A stretch of DNA of 64,000 nucleotides. It comes from Epiperipatus broadwayi. Lineage: Eukaryota; Onychophora; Udeonychophora; Euonychophora; Peripatidae. Below are positions 23,561 to 36,689 of this stretch, piece after piece (the first letter of the stretch is position 1; each line of letters opens with the position of its first letter). The translations under genes were made by a program, and so were the position numbers. Below the pieces are notes generated by a model. The model did not search any database and was not told the origin of the DNA. It saw nothing but the letters and a program-made list of their open reading frames with translations. Location: the NCBI GenBank assembly GCA_028023455.1, contig JAQFVV010000231.1:1574501-1638500 (forward strand), written 5' to 3'.

Positions 23561-24556
23561 GGATCATTAAATATTCCCTTTCTCTAAAAACCTTTAATAT
23601 TATTTCTCAACACATCTATTTATCACTTCTCTCACTCTATTATATAAATCATCTTTACCAGAAATAAAAACTCTTGATTTATGAATTATTATTTGTTGAT
23701 ACAATCACAGAAAATGCATTGCTGATTAAATTATACAAGTACTAGACTGTCATAATTATGTAAAGAATTGTCTGAGTTCAACTTTAATACCGTAACTCTG
23801 GATTAATTACAATACCTACAAAGAATGGGTGCTCTTATCATTTTTGAAAATGGAGCACTTAAAGTTACCAAATTGAAAAATGAAACATCCCAGATTTTAT
23901 CTCATACTGATCAGCAGTGGAAACCATATATATACCATGAGTCAATCCAAAACTAAAAATATTAAATATGTAGAATCAGATATTGGACTCTTAGCATTGT
24001 CATATATCTATTTCTTCTATATCATTTTAATAAAGGCTGCTTCATTAGTTCTAATATTCTTACACCATATTCTTTGTCCTGATCATAAACTCTGTATAAT
24101 TTATTCTATTTCTCTTTCAATATCCCATATTCCAGAAATAAATTTTATGCATTCTTTTTTCCCATCTTCTCATAAATCATGTCTACAGTGCAAACTCCTG
24201 TTCTAATTTCAGGATCGAAATTGTACTAACAGTGACATCTAGTGTCCATTCATTACTCAAATCATAAAGAGTTGATTAGGGAGATATGCTAATCATTATT
24301 TTCTATTGCAGGTTTTAAAAATATTATGCAAAATTGAAAAATTAGCTTATTTTATATGCATATATATTTATAAACAATTTTCTTCATTGCAGTATATATA
24401 AACTTCCCTTAGATTATTATCAAATATATCATCAATTTTTTATAGGCTTCATGACCTAAGAAAATTATCTTTTACATCCTAGTTTGAAGATCACTAGTTT
24501 AGGTAAAAGTTACTATGATGAAGCAATATTATTAGCATTTGTTTTTTATCATAATT

Positions 24557-24570
24557 TTTTTTTTTTTTTT
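24557..24570. repeat. Poly-T tract
   Basis: A run of about fourteen or more T residues. Slippage-prone simple sequence. Confidence 0.7.
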
Positions 24571-25179
24571 GGTATTTTCACTGTAAGCAACAAAATACAT
24601 TAAAATAATAAAAATCACATATCTTTAATTTTCATTGACATCTAAGCTGCTGGTCTGAGTTCAAAGTCAGGTTTCAAATGCAAATAAAAATGGGACAATG
24701 TTTATCATTCTCTTATTATCTACTGTCTACAAGTATGGTCATTTTAATTCCAAAAAAGAAAAAAGATAAAAACAAAAAATAAGTTAAAGGTAAATTATAC
24801 AAAAACTATACAAACCAATTTGTGGACCATAAATATGATCACATGTATCATAAGATATTACCAATGTTTGTCCATCAATGTTTTTCTTTGCAGAAACTCT
24901 TTTTTTTGATAGAGAGAGATCTCAACATTTTGAGTAATTATACTTCTTAACTGCATTCTGTATTCAGCCATATCCTCCATCCCCACCAGCGCAATTAATG
25001 TCACACTGTTTAGAATATCTTTGAAATAATTTTTATAATGTAAATAAGATCTGCCTTTTCCATAAAAAACATGTTCAAGTTAACTTTAAATTACCTTTTA
25101 AATCAATTATTGTTTAATTTCTATAGATATCTAATTTATCAAAGATGTTCCATTAAACTATTAAAACAAGACATGCTCT

Positions 25180-25215
25180 GATTACTATAGCTTGCACTAG
25201 GTGGCAGCATTATGT
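25180..25215 (-). repeat. Copy of the dispersed core motif
   Basis: GATTACTATAGCTTGCACTA followed by GGTGGCAGCATTATG is the reverse complement of the core described at 1798-1879. Confidence 0.45.
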
Positions 25216-25705
25216 GAAAAAATTGCTACTATTTTAAAGATGTTCCTTAGAATAATACATGCAAGCTAAAGAACATTTTTTTCTTGCCATCATCTTGTCA
25301 AAGTATTACTAAGGAGCCTTACATTATGTTGATGGAAGTCCATGTCTTATATTCATGTAATAAACTTGGCAGAACAACTGCTATAAACTGTATTTCAAAG
25401 ACTCTAAATATAGATCCTTAAAACTACCTAAACTATCAGATGTTTCTCTTAAAATAAATAGTTATATAGTTTCTATGTATCCATAATATTTGATTCCATG
25501 TCAAATCAGAACATGCTTCATGAATAATAATGAACCGTATTGCACATTTTTGACACATACATATTTATAGGTTGAAATTGTATTAATTTTAATAAGCCCA
25601 TAAATCAATTAAATTATTATATATGCACTGTTGAGAATATAAACTTATTCATGGCCACTAAGTCTGTATATGTTATTATAATAGTTTACAAGTTAAATTA
25701 CTAAA

Positions 25706-25990
25706 AATCATTTTTAACAAATTTGCAATCAAGGCCGACTTTCTTGTAATTAGTAAGATATCTTTTGTCTGACCAACAGGATGATATTAATATAAGATAG
25801 TGCCTCGCTTGCTGTCTAATCAATAGAATTGCATTTATACATCAGATTGCCAAATAATTTTTAACAAACCTGCAAGCAAGTCCCAATTTCTTGCACCCGT
25901 GCCAATGCTCAGGTATCTTTTGTCTGGCACTGATATGAGAAAGAGCCTGGGTGATCAATAGATCAACATTCATATAAGAATGTGAACATT
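25706..25990. repeat. ~147-bp direct duplication, diverged
   Basis: AAT-ATTTTTAACAAA-TGCAA, TTTCTTG, GGTATCTTTTGTCTG, GATATGA-A-A, GCCT and ATCAATAGA occur in order at 25706-25852 and again at 25853-25990, with substitutions and small indels. Confidence 0.6.
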
Positions 25991-26227
25991 GTTTGCAAGT
26001 TTGTTACAAAATGATTCTTTCTGAATCTTTTGTGAATTATTGTAGTAATGTATTGACATATATAGAATTAAGATGCTCCAATTATATTTATAAGCTCATA
26101 TATTTAGTTACAGGTCAAGGTACATATTTATTAGTTCAGTGGTGTATTTGTCCAGCTATAAATTTCTAATCTTGCTATGTCGGAAAATCTAAACAGGAGC
26201 TTCTAATAAACGTAATCGATCGGTTAA

Positions 26228-26430
26228 AGATTTATTTGGAAAAATGACCTATAATTTTATTTACTAGAAATGATACAGAAGTATACAAACAAATTTACAT
26301 TTTTTGTGAGAAATTATCTTCCATCATGTAAAGTTATAAAGATTATTTATTTTGAAAAATGGCCACATATAACTTTCTGTAGCAGAAATGAAACAAACAC
26401 ACATTTATATTTTTTGCAAGAAATGATCTT
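26228..26430. repeat. ~112-bp direct duplication, diverged
   Basis: GATTTATTTGGAAAAATGAC, AGAAATGATAC, ACAAACAAATTTACATTTTT and AGAAATTATCTT at 26228-26320 recur in order at 26340-26430. A 104-codon frame runs through the duplication into the adjacent SINE and is not a gene. Confidence 0.6.
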
Positions 26431-26500
26431 TCAACAGCAAACATTTAACAATCAACATTTATTCCAAGTGGAAACCAAACAAAAAATAATAATAATCATA

Positions 26501-26590
26501 TTTTTTTTTCTCATGTGTCATAGCTTCAGCCGGGAAGCGAACCCGCTAACTGGGACAACTGCTTGTAAAGCAGCCATCATTTAACCACAC
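26501..26590 (-). mobile_element. tRNA-derived SINE, family A, minus copy
   Basis: The minus strand reads GGCTGCTTTACAAGCAG, an anticodon-arm-like hairpin. It continues with GTTAGCGGGTTCGCTTCCCG, which contains a box B (GGTTCGCTTCC), and ends GCTATGACACATGAG plus an A-run. It shares all these parts with the plus copies at 35945 and 57557. The 5' end (GTGTGGTTAAATGAT) has diverged from GCATTGGTGGTC. Confidence 0.75.
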
Positions 26591-27048
26591 AATTCCATCT
26601 ATTTACAAAATGTAGTTTCTTGGCATTGCTGCAGCGGACTGAAGTTTCTTACCCCAAACCACATCTACTATAAATGACTATTGTCTTTCAGCAATCCTGA
26701 ATAAAACAGCGCCATTGTTTGTCCAAACTGTTGACCCTAAAGAGCCAAATTTTCATCATTAAATTTTGGTAAGAAAAAAAATATTACACATATTCACTTT
26801 GGACTTTGGCAAAAATTAAAGATGGACATTAAATCACATCCATTTTCTTTTTGCCAAAGCATCAATTACTCATGCCAGTATTCTTTCATGATTTCACAGC
26901 ATAGTTTAACATGAAAAATTAATAGCAAAACCAATATTTTGACTACTAACTTTCTCCTCATCAGAATATTATCAAATATTCACTTAGAAAAGTAATTCAT
27001 TTCCTTTTTAGAAGATTAATAATATTCAATTCCATTTATTAGCGCAGA

Positions 27049-27372
27049 GATTGTAAGTAATTTAAACAGCAGGCATTTACACCATAAGCACGATGCAGTG
27101 TTGTTATAATAACTCAACAGTGTCTAGTTAGTGCTGAAGATACTCTCAAACCAAAGCACAAGATAGAGAGTTTTGAAAAGATAAGAGTGGCGGTTTTATC
27201 TTTTTAAACTAAAGTGAATAAAGAAACATCTTCATACTCACAAATTAAGACTCTTTTCAAAATCTTGTGCTTTGGTTCGGGAGTATTTTCAGTATTTTAA
27301 ACTATTATAACACTGCAGGACGTGCTTAGGATGCAAATTCTTGCCGTTTAAATTTTTAGATTGTAAATGTGT
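27049..27372. mobile_element. Fold-back element, ~125-bp arms
   Basis: The reverse complement of 27248-27372 aligns with 27049-27188. Shared blocks include TTTAAAC, CATAAGCACG, TGCAGTGTT, TATAATA, ACCAAAGCACAAGAT and TTTTGAAAAGA. About 60 bases separate the arms. Moderate divergence indicates age. No transposase is present, so it would be non-autonomous. A clear target duplication was not found. Confidence 0.65.
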
Positions 27373-27531
27373 TTAATTCGTCTTTAAGTATACATTTGTT
27401 TGTGCCGGCAACTTTCGGCTCTACAGGACTAATATATAAGTATCCATGTTAAAAATAAGTATAACACATATGAAAACAAAAAATTTTTAATATAAAATTT
27501 TGTAAAAAACATTAATTTCTCATTTATTGGA

Positions 27532-27541
27532 GGGGGGGGGG
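27532..27541. repeat. Poly-G tract, 10 bases
   Basis: An uninterrupted G run in AT-rich sequence. Confidence 0.8.
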
Positions 27542-27639
27542 ACATACAAACTGAAACTGCGAATGTGCTGTGAAAACTATACAGTAAGTTTCAGTTATAA
27601 GAATTTATTTGCAATTTATGTTACAAGTATTGATTTAAT

Positions 27640-29090
27640 CTGAAATATAAATATTTAATATCATTTTTATAAAAAGAAATAAAATAACACATTTGAATAG
27701 ATAGTGAGATTCAATTCTTATCAATACATATAATTGATTTTTCTTTAGCAAGAGGTACTCAAGAAAAAGTAATTGTTGTACATTAGCAATATTATAATAA
27801 AATTGACAATTAACGGTCTTTTTAAAAGATATACCTCGATAGATTCGTGTTCTCAAACATTCCAATCGCTTCTCTAATGTCAATACATTCTTGAATAACT
27901 ATTGACTTTTCTTAATATTTCGTTTGAAATTTTGATTCAAAAAAATGTCAAAACTATTTGGCTTGAATAGAACGAATGACGGCGTTTCAGCGTGAAAAGA
28001 GAAAAAACAACTCCAAAGATCACAAACTAATAAAAGTATAAAATTATTCTTATATTATCTAATGTGAACAGACTGACTGTTTTGACACTTCATTTTTAGG
28101 AACTAATAATTCATGGAAATTCACACAGAAATATATATCGACATCAATTATATGATGCTCAACTGACGTTTATGCACAAAAAATCTCAGGGGAAGACCAT
28201 AGTTCCATTAACTATGGTAAATTGATTTTTTTAAATTTCCTATTGTGGTAAGACTTTAGCTTTTGTATTGAATATTTCCAACACTATACCAAATTTTGCA
28301 GGATGTAAAAGCATATAAATGAAATAATGGAATGATTTGTTGTTCCCAGCTATGAAGAGGTTGTGCACAAAAATAATAAACTTGAGTCATGATCCATGGC
28401 TTTTGAGCTCTGCAGTTTGTCATGCTACAAGTGGGCAAACTTATACAGAGCAATATATAAATAAAACATATACATAAAATGTATCTGAATAATAATAATA
28501 TAAACTTGTGATCAGCTCAGACACTAAAGATTTTTTTCTCCACTGAAATGTGACAAAAAAATGGCTCTTCATTAGAAAACATTCTTACTACCGATTCAGC
28601 TGTCCAATATAGGTTAGTAATAAGAAAGAGCTATGAAACAATGAAATATACTACAATTATAAGAAACAAAGAAATTGTGATAACATAAAAATTACAATAA
28701 AAAAGCAGAAGCAAATAAGAATTATTCTCTTTTTAATTCCTTACTGTAAGATCTATTTGGGTTTAATTCTTTCCAATTCTAGAAGGAGAAATGCCCCTGA
28801 CAAGTCATCTCTAAGGTGAGTGTTCCCTTATGTTAAGAATATGTATCCCTCCCCCCTTCTTTCATTTTGCATATAACAATAAAATGATTGAGTTTATTCC
28901 ATTTTTAAACGATTTGATTAAAGTCCATAAAACTTTCATAATCTGTTTTGGGTTAGGATTAATTTTAATCTTTTAGATGTCATTGTACAAATATTTATTG
29001 ATAAAGTTAATAAGTGATATATTATGGCTATCCAGAGTGCAATAAAATTCATGTGACCACCTTTTCTTATGCTTACACAAGCTGTTAAAA
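27640..29090. other. No gene recognised
   Basis: Several ATG frames of 65-82 codons occur on the minus strand, but their composition is that of random AT-rich DNA. No motif was seen. Confidence 0.45.
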
Positions 29091-29097
29091 CAGCAAC

Positions 29098-29155
29098 AAA
29101 TTTCTCCATACAGTAGCACCACCTAGTACAAGCTATAATAATAAATAGATGGCAC
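29098..29155 (+). repeat. Copy of the dispersed core motif
   Basis: TTCTCCATACAGTAGCACC, ACCTAGTACAAGCT and AATAATAAATAGATGGCAC match the family core. A short (CATCA)n run follows at about 29191-29208. Confidence 0.5.
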
Positions 29156-30019
29156 TACTCTATAGATATTTCCTGAGGAGAAGCCACAGTACATCACATC
29201 ACATCACATTACTGTTTTAGGCATTTGTTAATAGAATATAAATGCTTATAAGCAGAAAGTGTACAAATAATGAAGTGGTGGTAGAATAAATATAGACCAA
29301 GTAATTATACAGAAACTGGGTTATTGGTCATTATGTTGAAGTTGGAAAAAAATGAGGATAGAGATACAAAGGCCATGGAGTGGACAAAGATGATGTTGTG
29401 GAAAGGGGATAGATGAGGATAGAGAAAAATGTGGGAAAAACTTAGGGTGGGGAATGAAAAGGAAAGATGGGTAACAGGTTTTTCTTGGACATATTGGCTG
29501 AGAGATTCCTGACTGTGATAAAGGAGTAGCCATATGACATCACTGTTTTAAGAGCTTGGCTAAATGCAAAAAAAAAAAGAAATCATACAATGTCTTAATA
29601 GTTTAAATACCAATTCTATCCCAAAAATAATGGTAATTATGGTTATTAAAAAAACAAATATGAAAAAATATATAGATAATGAACTGGATTTTGATCTGTG
29701 TGATCTTGGATTGAAAATATTATTTATAACTTTGTGGAACTAGCGACTGACATACATATGCAAATCATAGAAAGACTATGGAGTCTGGCCAAATGAAGAA
29801 ACAAAAACGCCAGTGAATGTCATATGATAACATCTGGATTCCTATTTAGCAGAAGTTATGTGGCATTGACTGCACCAGCAAGAAAATTCATTTGTGGTGT
29901 TTTTGGGATCCATAAGGGATTTCAGGTGTAATCCTCTCTTAACCCTTATTAAAAAATAATGCAAGTAGAGATGTTCATATCTTTTTTTTTATTTTTTTAT
30001 TAATAACTTTACTTAATAC

Positions 30020-30316
<297 letters not shown>

Positions 30317-30586
30317 CAAAGTGTAAATATTGTAATTAATTTTTGCAGAATTTTCTTTTTTAAAATAACACTAAAAAAACTGAAATATTAAATATGAAGT
30401 TTGTTTCTTATCATATATTTTCTTCTAAATATTTTTGAATGGCCCTGAAACTGTATATTTATTTAAAAAATGGCTGCCAACCTTGCTAAACAGTAAAATA
30501 CACAAGAACTTAAAATAATTATGAGGACTTTTTTTTAAACATTTTTTAGTAAAAATAACATTTTATCAGACATCAGAATGATTAAT

Positions 30587-30889
30587 TCATTTTAACAATA
30601 GAAACTTAAATAAAATGATTTTCTCATAGATTACTGGGAAACACTTTTTCACAATTGTGACAGAAAAAGTCACAATTCCAAAAATTTCACCTCCTAATTC
30701 CATCATTCTACCACTGGGATCAACTTCACATAATTCAGGGTGGAAAAATCCTACAGGTTTTTGGATTGATTCCCCAGTAAGTAAGATAAAAAAATTCCTA
30801 ATTTCATTATTTGAATAAAATTGGCATGCTTTAGATTTTATTTTGGTGCAGAGGGTTAATATTGGGCAGACTTCAGTGATAAAAAATTT
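30587..30889 (-). CDS. Unidentified open stretch, 100 codons, no early ATG
   Basis: The minus strand is open from just after a TAG at 30892-30890 to a TGA at 30589-30587. The translation is unlike the surrounding low-complexity frames: its middle includes ESIQKPVGFFHPELCEVD and then GRMMELGGEIFGIVTFS, with balanced G, P, E, D and V. The only methionines are internal, so it could be an exon, a transposon remnant or chance. The plus strand is also open across about 30636-30800 and equally protein-like (TIPKISPPNSIILPLG), which weakens the case for either strand. A good splice-donor word on the minus strand (ACAGGTGAGA, near 30945-30956) lies upstream. No family was recognised. Confidence 0.25.
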   Translation of the reverse strand, partial: KFFITEVCPILTLCTKIKSKACQFYSNNEIRNFFILLTGESIQKPVGFFHPELCEVDPSGRMMELGGEIFGIVTFSVTIVKKCFPVIYEKIILFKFLLLK

Positions 30890-31094
30890 CTAGATTAAAT
30901 TTCAAATTGATTTAATAATGCATTCTAAACTGTCATCTTCTCACCTGTATTTTGATGCTTCAACATCACCTGATCTTAAGAAAAACAGATCATTCTGTAT
31001 GAATACTTTTCTAAGATATTAAATAAAGATGCTTTAACTATTTCTTAGCAGTCACCATTTCTAAATATCTTTGATAGAATAGCTTTATTAATTG

Positions 31095-31245
31095 GAGCAT
31101 CACCTTAAATTCAGTGTTCATGAATTTAAAGGTCACTGGTTCAGCTGCAGTGCTGGCCTTCACTGATCACATCGGCAACATCTGAAGAAGATCAGAGAAT
31201 AAAAGTAGCTTGAAACATTTTGTTCTATATTAATAAGTATGTTGT
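31095..31245 (+). mobile_element. tRNA-derived SINE, family D, copy
   Basis: The order GAGCATCACCTTAAATTCAG, AATTTAAAGGTCACTGG, TTCAGCTGC (box-B position), GCAACATCTGAAGAAGA, AGAGAATAA and TTGAAACATTTTGT follows the family D layout best seen at 60650-60865. Confidence 0.55.
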
Positions 31246-31249
31246 TCTG

Positions 31250-33420
31250 AATATATTGGAAAGAATATAAATAACATTTGAATAAAAATAAATATCATAT
31301 GTATTATATGTTTATTTACAATTTATTGTGAAGGGGCTAAACTTCATGCACATGTCTATGTCACCATTCTTACCAGATAAAATACTTAGATGACTTTTAC
31401 TAATCGTTTTACATTAAAAATTATCTTGTCATTTCTAATCCACATGCTACACTTTAAACTTTAATAAAAGATGAATATATCTATTATTATTATATACGAC
31501 CACGTGGGAAATGCATTCAACTCCATTGCATTTTTCTATGCATAGTAATATAATTATAATTTTAATTTTGTATATGTATATGTATGAGAGCCATTGCATT
31601 CTGAGTCAACAGATAAGTGTTGGTTCACATTCAAGTGATTAGAGTATATGAGTTAAAATGGAAATTATAAAATAGTAATAATAATTCTAAACATAAACTT
31701 AGAAATTGAATAAATAAATTGAGGTTTGCATTTAATTTGAAACTTGTTGAACGCTGTAACTAATAACATTTAGCATTCACCTAAGATGATTCTAATTTGC
31801 AAAAATATTCATCTTAACATTAGGACCTATCTGATCCCACAATGACAGGACAAATATCTGTGTAGTTTATTTGCCTCAATAACCCAGTTTAAAATATTAT
31901 ATTTTTAAAAAACCCTTCTATTTAAATCAGCATGTATAAATATATCTGTAGGTAAAAGTAAAACAGCCTTTTAATATTACATTTCTCTCCACAATAATTT
32001 GCATATTTTCTAATCTTTATATATATTCATCCTGTTAATGGCATAGCTCATTCCTTCTGTAGTATGATTCAGGCAAAAATTCACCAAAAGCTGTCTTAGT
32101 GCCATTAAGTTTTATTGTACCTATCTTAATACTTTTTCATAGTAGCTTGACTCAGCTCAAGTTTCTGCAGTATTTATTATTACATTGCAAAGCACCGTCT
32201 CTCCACTAAATTGCTGGCTAAAGATGAGTTCCCAAAATGAAAGCCTTTACTAACCAGACTTGACAAAGTAAAGGACAGTCAAAATTTTAATAATTTTCCA
32301 GTTCTTTTTTTTTCCACCATCATACAAGACCCAAATCTTATAAACAACGACTGGGTGGAAGTGTTTGAAATCAGGACCCAGTTCAAACTTCAGGTCAAAT
32401 ATAGAAAGTGAATGAATTCTAAATAAATATATATTTACACCTACAACTAGCATGCACATACAAAACATAATTATAACACCTCAATTTCCAGTAACAGCAG
32501 CTTCAAATTACTGCTATTACTATTAACATTTAAATACACTCAAAAGAAAACAGATTTTTTGATTTAACATACATTAAAATATGTGTTAAAATGCTTTAGT
32601 CATTTACTATTTAAAAAAAAAAACAACAGGATGGATGTCATTTATCAAGGAGAATTTATACCAGGTAATAAAATGTGACATAATGTGATAATGTAATATG
32701 ATGAATTTTAAAATATGCAACTCGGCATCAGTTCTCTTCGCATTTCACCTTTAAATTGATGTTCCTAATTAATATGGCCATTGCATGTATGGGCGTTTTA
32801 CAACAGCTGACGTCTTGTTACAATCCCAGCTTTTTTTTCTTCGACAAAAAAAAAAAAACCATTTACAGAACAATGTCTCTGAAACATTGATTATTTTTAT
32901 AAGAATATTTCATCTTTTTAAAATGATCGAATTTTTAAAATATTGAATTTATGATAATCGTTTGAGAGATAACGGTATTGTTCAAACTGATGTTGCATAA
33001 CAGACACCTAGCCACGGGTGGGGGGTATACTTTACGCATCTTGGGGATATAATGGGTACAGATGTAATTATATAGGCTAGCCCCAGGTTTAAAGGCTCCT
33101 CCAAAAGCATGCTAAAAAAATTGGCTAAGATGGCATTACACAGCAGACTGGTACCAGGGTAGAGAACGTTTTAGCATTGTCCTTTTATTTTTTTTTCCAT
33201 TTCCTGCCTAATAATTGAAGATTAGTTAGCTGGCTTGCTGAAAAAAAGGAAGTATTCTCAGATATTTTATATGGCTTTGATCAAACAGTTAATGTGTTCT
33301 AAATATGGTACCATGAAAGCTTTCTCTTAATGATGTCAAAAGCACATTTAAGTTGATAAGAGGATGGTTCTGATTAAGGTCCATCTTATCTATTATTAGG
33401 ACTTATTTTATGTCCTGTTG
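31250..33420. other. No gene recognised
   Basis: AT-rich sequence. The patch at 33001-33190 is locally GC-richer (GCCACGGGTGGGGGGTATAC) but carries no long frame or identifiable repeat. Confidence 0.45.
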
Positions 33421-33421
33421 G

Positions 33422-33505
33422 ATTTAGTGCAGTGGAAGAGTGTCAAAAACTGGGTGTATATGGTCCTTAGATTGATCCCAGTCATGACACTGTCAATGGT
33501 TTAAC
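33422..33505 (+). mobile_element. SINE-like head, family B
   Basis: TTTAGTGCAGTGGAAGAGTG, then GGTCCTTAGATTGATCCCAG, resembles the Pol III A and B boxes of family B. No tail was recognised after it. Confidence 0.4.
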
Positions 33506-33664
33506 TTGTTACAAACTTCCAAGCAGTAAATCCATTTCATTCTTTTGCTTGGTGTGATTTGATGCACTAAGTTGAGCAGCATCTAGGCTTAAAATTCACT
33601 GGTCATGTCCAGTTCCATTGCTTCTGGTGTTTTTACTTCTTATGAATTCCCAAACATTAAAACC

Positions 33665-33852
<188 letters not shown>

Positions 33853-33944
33853 GCCCTATGTAATTTAATGCAGTGATAAAATAAACTCTGGAGTATAAAG
33901 TAAATGTCATTCAATTATATATTATTATATTAATGGCATTCAAA

Positions 33945-34745
33945 CAGCTCACATGCTGGTTCAGCATGCAATGTGCATCTTGGCGATCATAGATCATTTT
34001 CACATCTTTGATCATATGTTTATGAGTACATCCTATGACAAGATGTTAAAAGTAGATAGCAAACATTTCCTACCTTGCCTGAGAGTGGTGTAATGAAAAT
34101 TTAACTACAGAAATATTAATTTATTATTGGATAATCTCTAGTTTAATGAGTGACAAATAAAAATTATTAATATACTTTCAATAAGGGATTTGTATTAAAG
34201 TTGCGAGGGCTGGACTTTTGACACTTATCAATTAAATTGTAGTAATTTGCTGTCTATATATATATATATAGTAAACAATGATATAGATATTTGTAAGAAA
34301 TTGTAGGCGGGGCCAACAGATGAGAGTGGTTCAGCATGAAAAGTGCATTTTGGGATTGTGTGAGAGTGATGTAATAAAAATTAATCTACAGAAATATTAT
34401 TCATTATTGGATAATCTTTAGTCTACGAGTGGATAATCTCTAGTCTACGAGTGGCTAATAAAAAATATTAATTTAGCTTACCTAGATCAATGTTTTTTTT
34501 TGAATGTCTATATACAGCGAAACAATAATATAGATATTTGTAAGAAATTATAGACTGGGCCAACAGATGAGAGTGGTTCAGCATGAAATGTGCATTTTGG
34601 GATTGTGTGAGAGTGATGTAATGAAAATTAATCTATAGAAATATTATTTATTATTGGATAATCTCTAGTCTATGAGTGGCTAATAAAAATTATTAATTTA
34701 GCTTACCTAGATCAATAGTTTTTTTTTGAATGCCTATATACAGCG
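33945..34745 (+). repeat. ~245-bp tandem repeat, about 3 units
   Basis: The block GAGAGTGGTTCAGCATGAAA, TGCATTTTGGGATTGTGTGA, GAGTGATGTAAT, ACAGAAATATTA and TTATTGGATAATCTCTAGTC recurs. Near-identical units run at about 34276-34521 and 34522-34745. A more diverged unit from about 33950 carries an extra ~80 bases. The second unit has an inner 23-bp duplication at 34407-34452 (GGATAATCT-TAGTCTACGAGT). Confidence 0.8.
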
Positions 34746-35253
34746 AGGCACAGTGACATAAAAAAAAAATTGACATTCTTCAACCTTGTCAAATAGTAGC
34801 TGATGAAAATATAAGCAGTACTCTATCAATTGTTTTACCAGATATACCTTTACTGACCAATATTGGATAAATTAGATTGATTATGAGCCATCCACTAAAA
34901 ACAAACACCCTAGGCATGATTAGAATCCATAAAGAAAAACTTAAAAGTGATTAATAATCATATATAAAACTCTTAATTTGCCTATAAATTAGTTATAGGA
35001 TTCTGATGCCTAATTAATTCCACCTGATTTGGGGGAGAAAACCTGACACACAAATAAAAAGAGCATGTTTTAACACGTATCCATAAGTAACTACATAAAA
35101 TCTTTCAAATAAAAGATCTTGTGAGGTAGCGGTAATATCATATATCTGTCGTTCCTATCAATCTAGAATTGGATATTAAGTAGAATTGTAGCAAAATTAG
35201 CAGCACATTTAATTAAAAGGTAGGGAATAAATATGTAAATAAACTTAGCTAAA

Positions 35254-35265
35254 GGGGGGGGGGGG
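35254..35265. repeat. Poly-G tract, 12 bases
   Basis: An uninterrupted G run in AT-rich sequence. Confidence 0.8.
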
Positions 35266-35385
35266 AAGGAACCCTTTAAAGTAAATATTATCATGCAATA
35301 TCCCCATAGTCATGAATTTTAAGATTTACATTTACTGTATAAATTAAAGATTTCCTTAAATGAAAATCTTTAAATAATAGGCAGT

Positions 35386-35485
35386 GCGCAAATATTAAAA
35401 TTCATAAGCTTGGAATATCACGTGATGATGTTTACGCGCAAACATTAAAATTCGTGAGTTTGGAATATCACACGAGGTTGTTCAC
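35386..35485. repeat. 50-bp tandem duplication
   Basis: GCGCAAA-ATTAAAATTC, then AG-TTGGAATATCAC, occurs at 35386-35435 and 35436-35485 with about ten differences. Confidence 0.8.
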
Positions 35486-35944
35486 TGCCGGCAAATTTAA
35501 AATGTTTAGCAATTGAAAATGGCTAAGAAGATGACATCAAGGGTTTCTGAATTTTGATGTTGTTTAGTGACCATTAATACTTACAGACTTATTTATTACT
35601 AATCATGACAGTATTTTTTTTCGGTTTATATATACTCATATGTGTGTATGTGTGTAATACCTTTAATATATAATTATTTAATCTTACAGAGATGCTTACA
35701 TTGTTTATGATATAAATCGACTCTTGCTTGAATCTCACTGACCCCCTCATGAGTAATAATATTTTTATATTAATCAGAGAATACATGAGTTAAAGTTCCA
35801 CATTTTATACTCTGGTGAAAAATTTATCAAAAGACATTTATCTAATATTGTGTGATCAACTATTAAAATAGAAAAAAAACCTTATTATTTATAAATGTCA
35901 TTTTCAAAGTAATGATTCTTATTGTTAACTGCATATATATATTA

Positions 35945-36050
35945 GTCAAGCATTGGTGGTCTAGAGGTAAGCGACAGCTGCTTTACAAGCAGTTAATCCC
36001 GGGTTAGGAGGTTCGCTTCCCGGCTGATGCTATGACACATGAGAAAAAAA
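35945..36050 (+). mobile_element. tRNA-derived SINE, family A, copy
   Basis: GTCAA is followed at 35950 by GCATTGGTGGTCTAGAGGTA, which resembles the 5' half of tRNA-Gly including box A. A perfect anticodon-like hairpin (CTGC TTTACAA GCAG, loop centre TAC) follows. Next comes GGTTAGGAGGTTCGCTTCCC with a duplicated segment ahead of box B, then CGGCTGATGC, which can pair with the 5' GCATTGG. A shared TATGACACATGAG and A-run close it. The duplicated arm and the non-glycine loop make it a SINE and not a functional tRNA. Confidence 0.8.
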
Positions 36051-36689
36051 CTACATATATATATCATGGATAGCAGAATTCGAGCTATCCTTGAGATTTA
36101 CAATTTAACGATTGTGTAACGGCTAAATATGATGAGGCTTAGACCTAATGACCAATAAGCAGTGACCAATCAATAGTGCCCCCTGTTGTTTTACAGATTA
36201 TGATGGTTCATCTAAACTATATGTGTATTAGTGGTTGCCGAACCCAAGAATAAAAAAATGCATTTGAACAACCATGTTTCCATCCTTTAATTACATGTAT
36301 GAGTGTGCACACACCACCCCATATATATATATATATATATGAAATGACAATGAACAGAATCATTTTAAATGAAGATTTGTGTCGTGTTTAATGATATGGA
36401 AATGTATATCATGTTTGTTTTTAAAATCAGTAAATGATTGCATGAAAATCTATTGTTGCATATATTATTTTGAAAATGATAACTGTCTTCATATCTCACA
36501 TCATCACTTGGAACTAAATTTCAAGTTCTAAACTGCATCTCTCATAAGCTGTCTTATGATCTCAATATGGTTTAGAAGTTTCTTGAGCATGCACAGCCCA
36601 GACCAATAGGCTCTTTCTATATTCCAATTTAATTATTAATTATTAAAGTAGCTTAATTATTGATTATTTGCAACTGACAATCATATGTA

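Noticed and set aside
26270-26584. 104-codon frame
   Set aside because: It runs from a direct duplication into a minus-strand SINE, so it is a composite of repeats.
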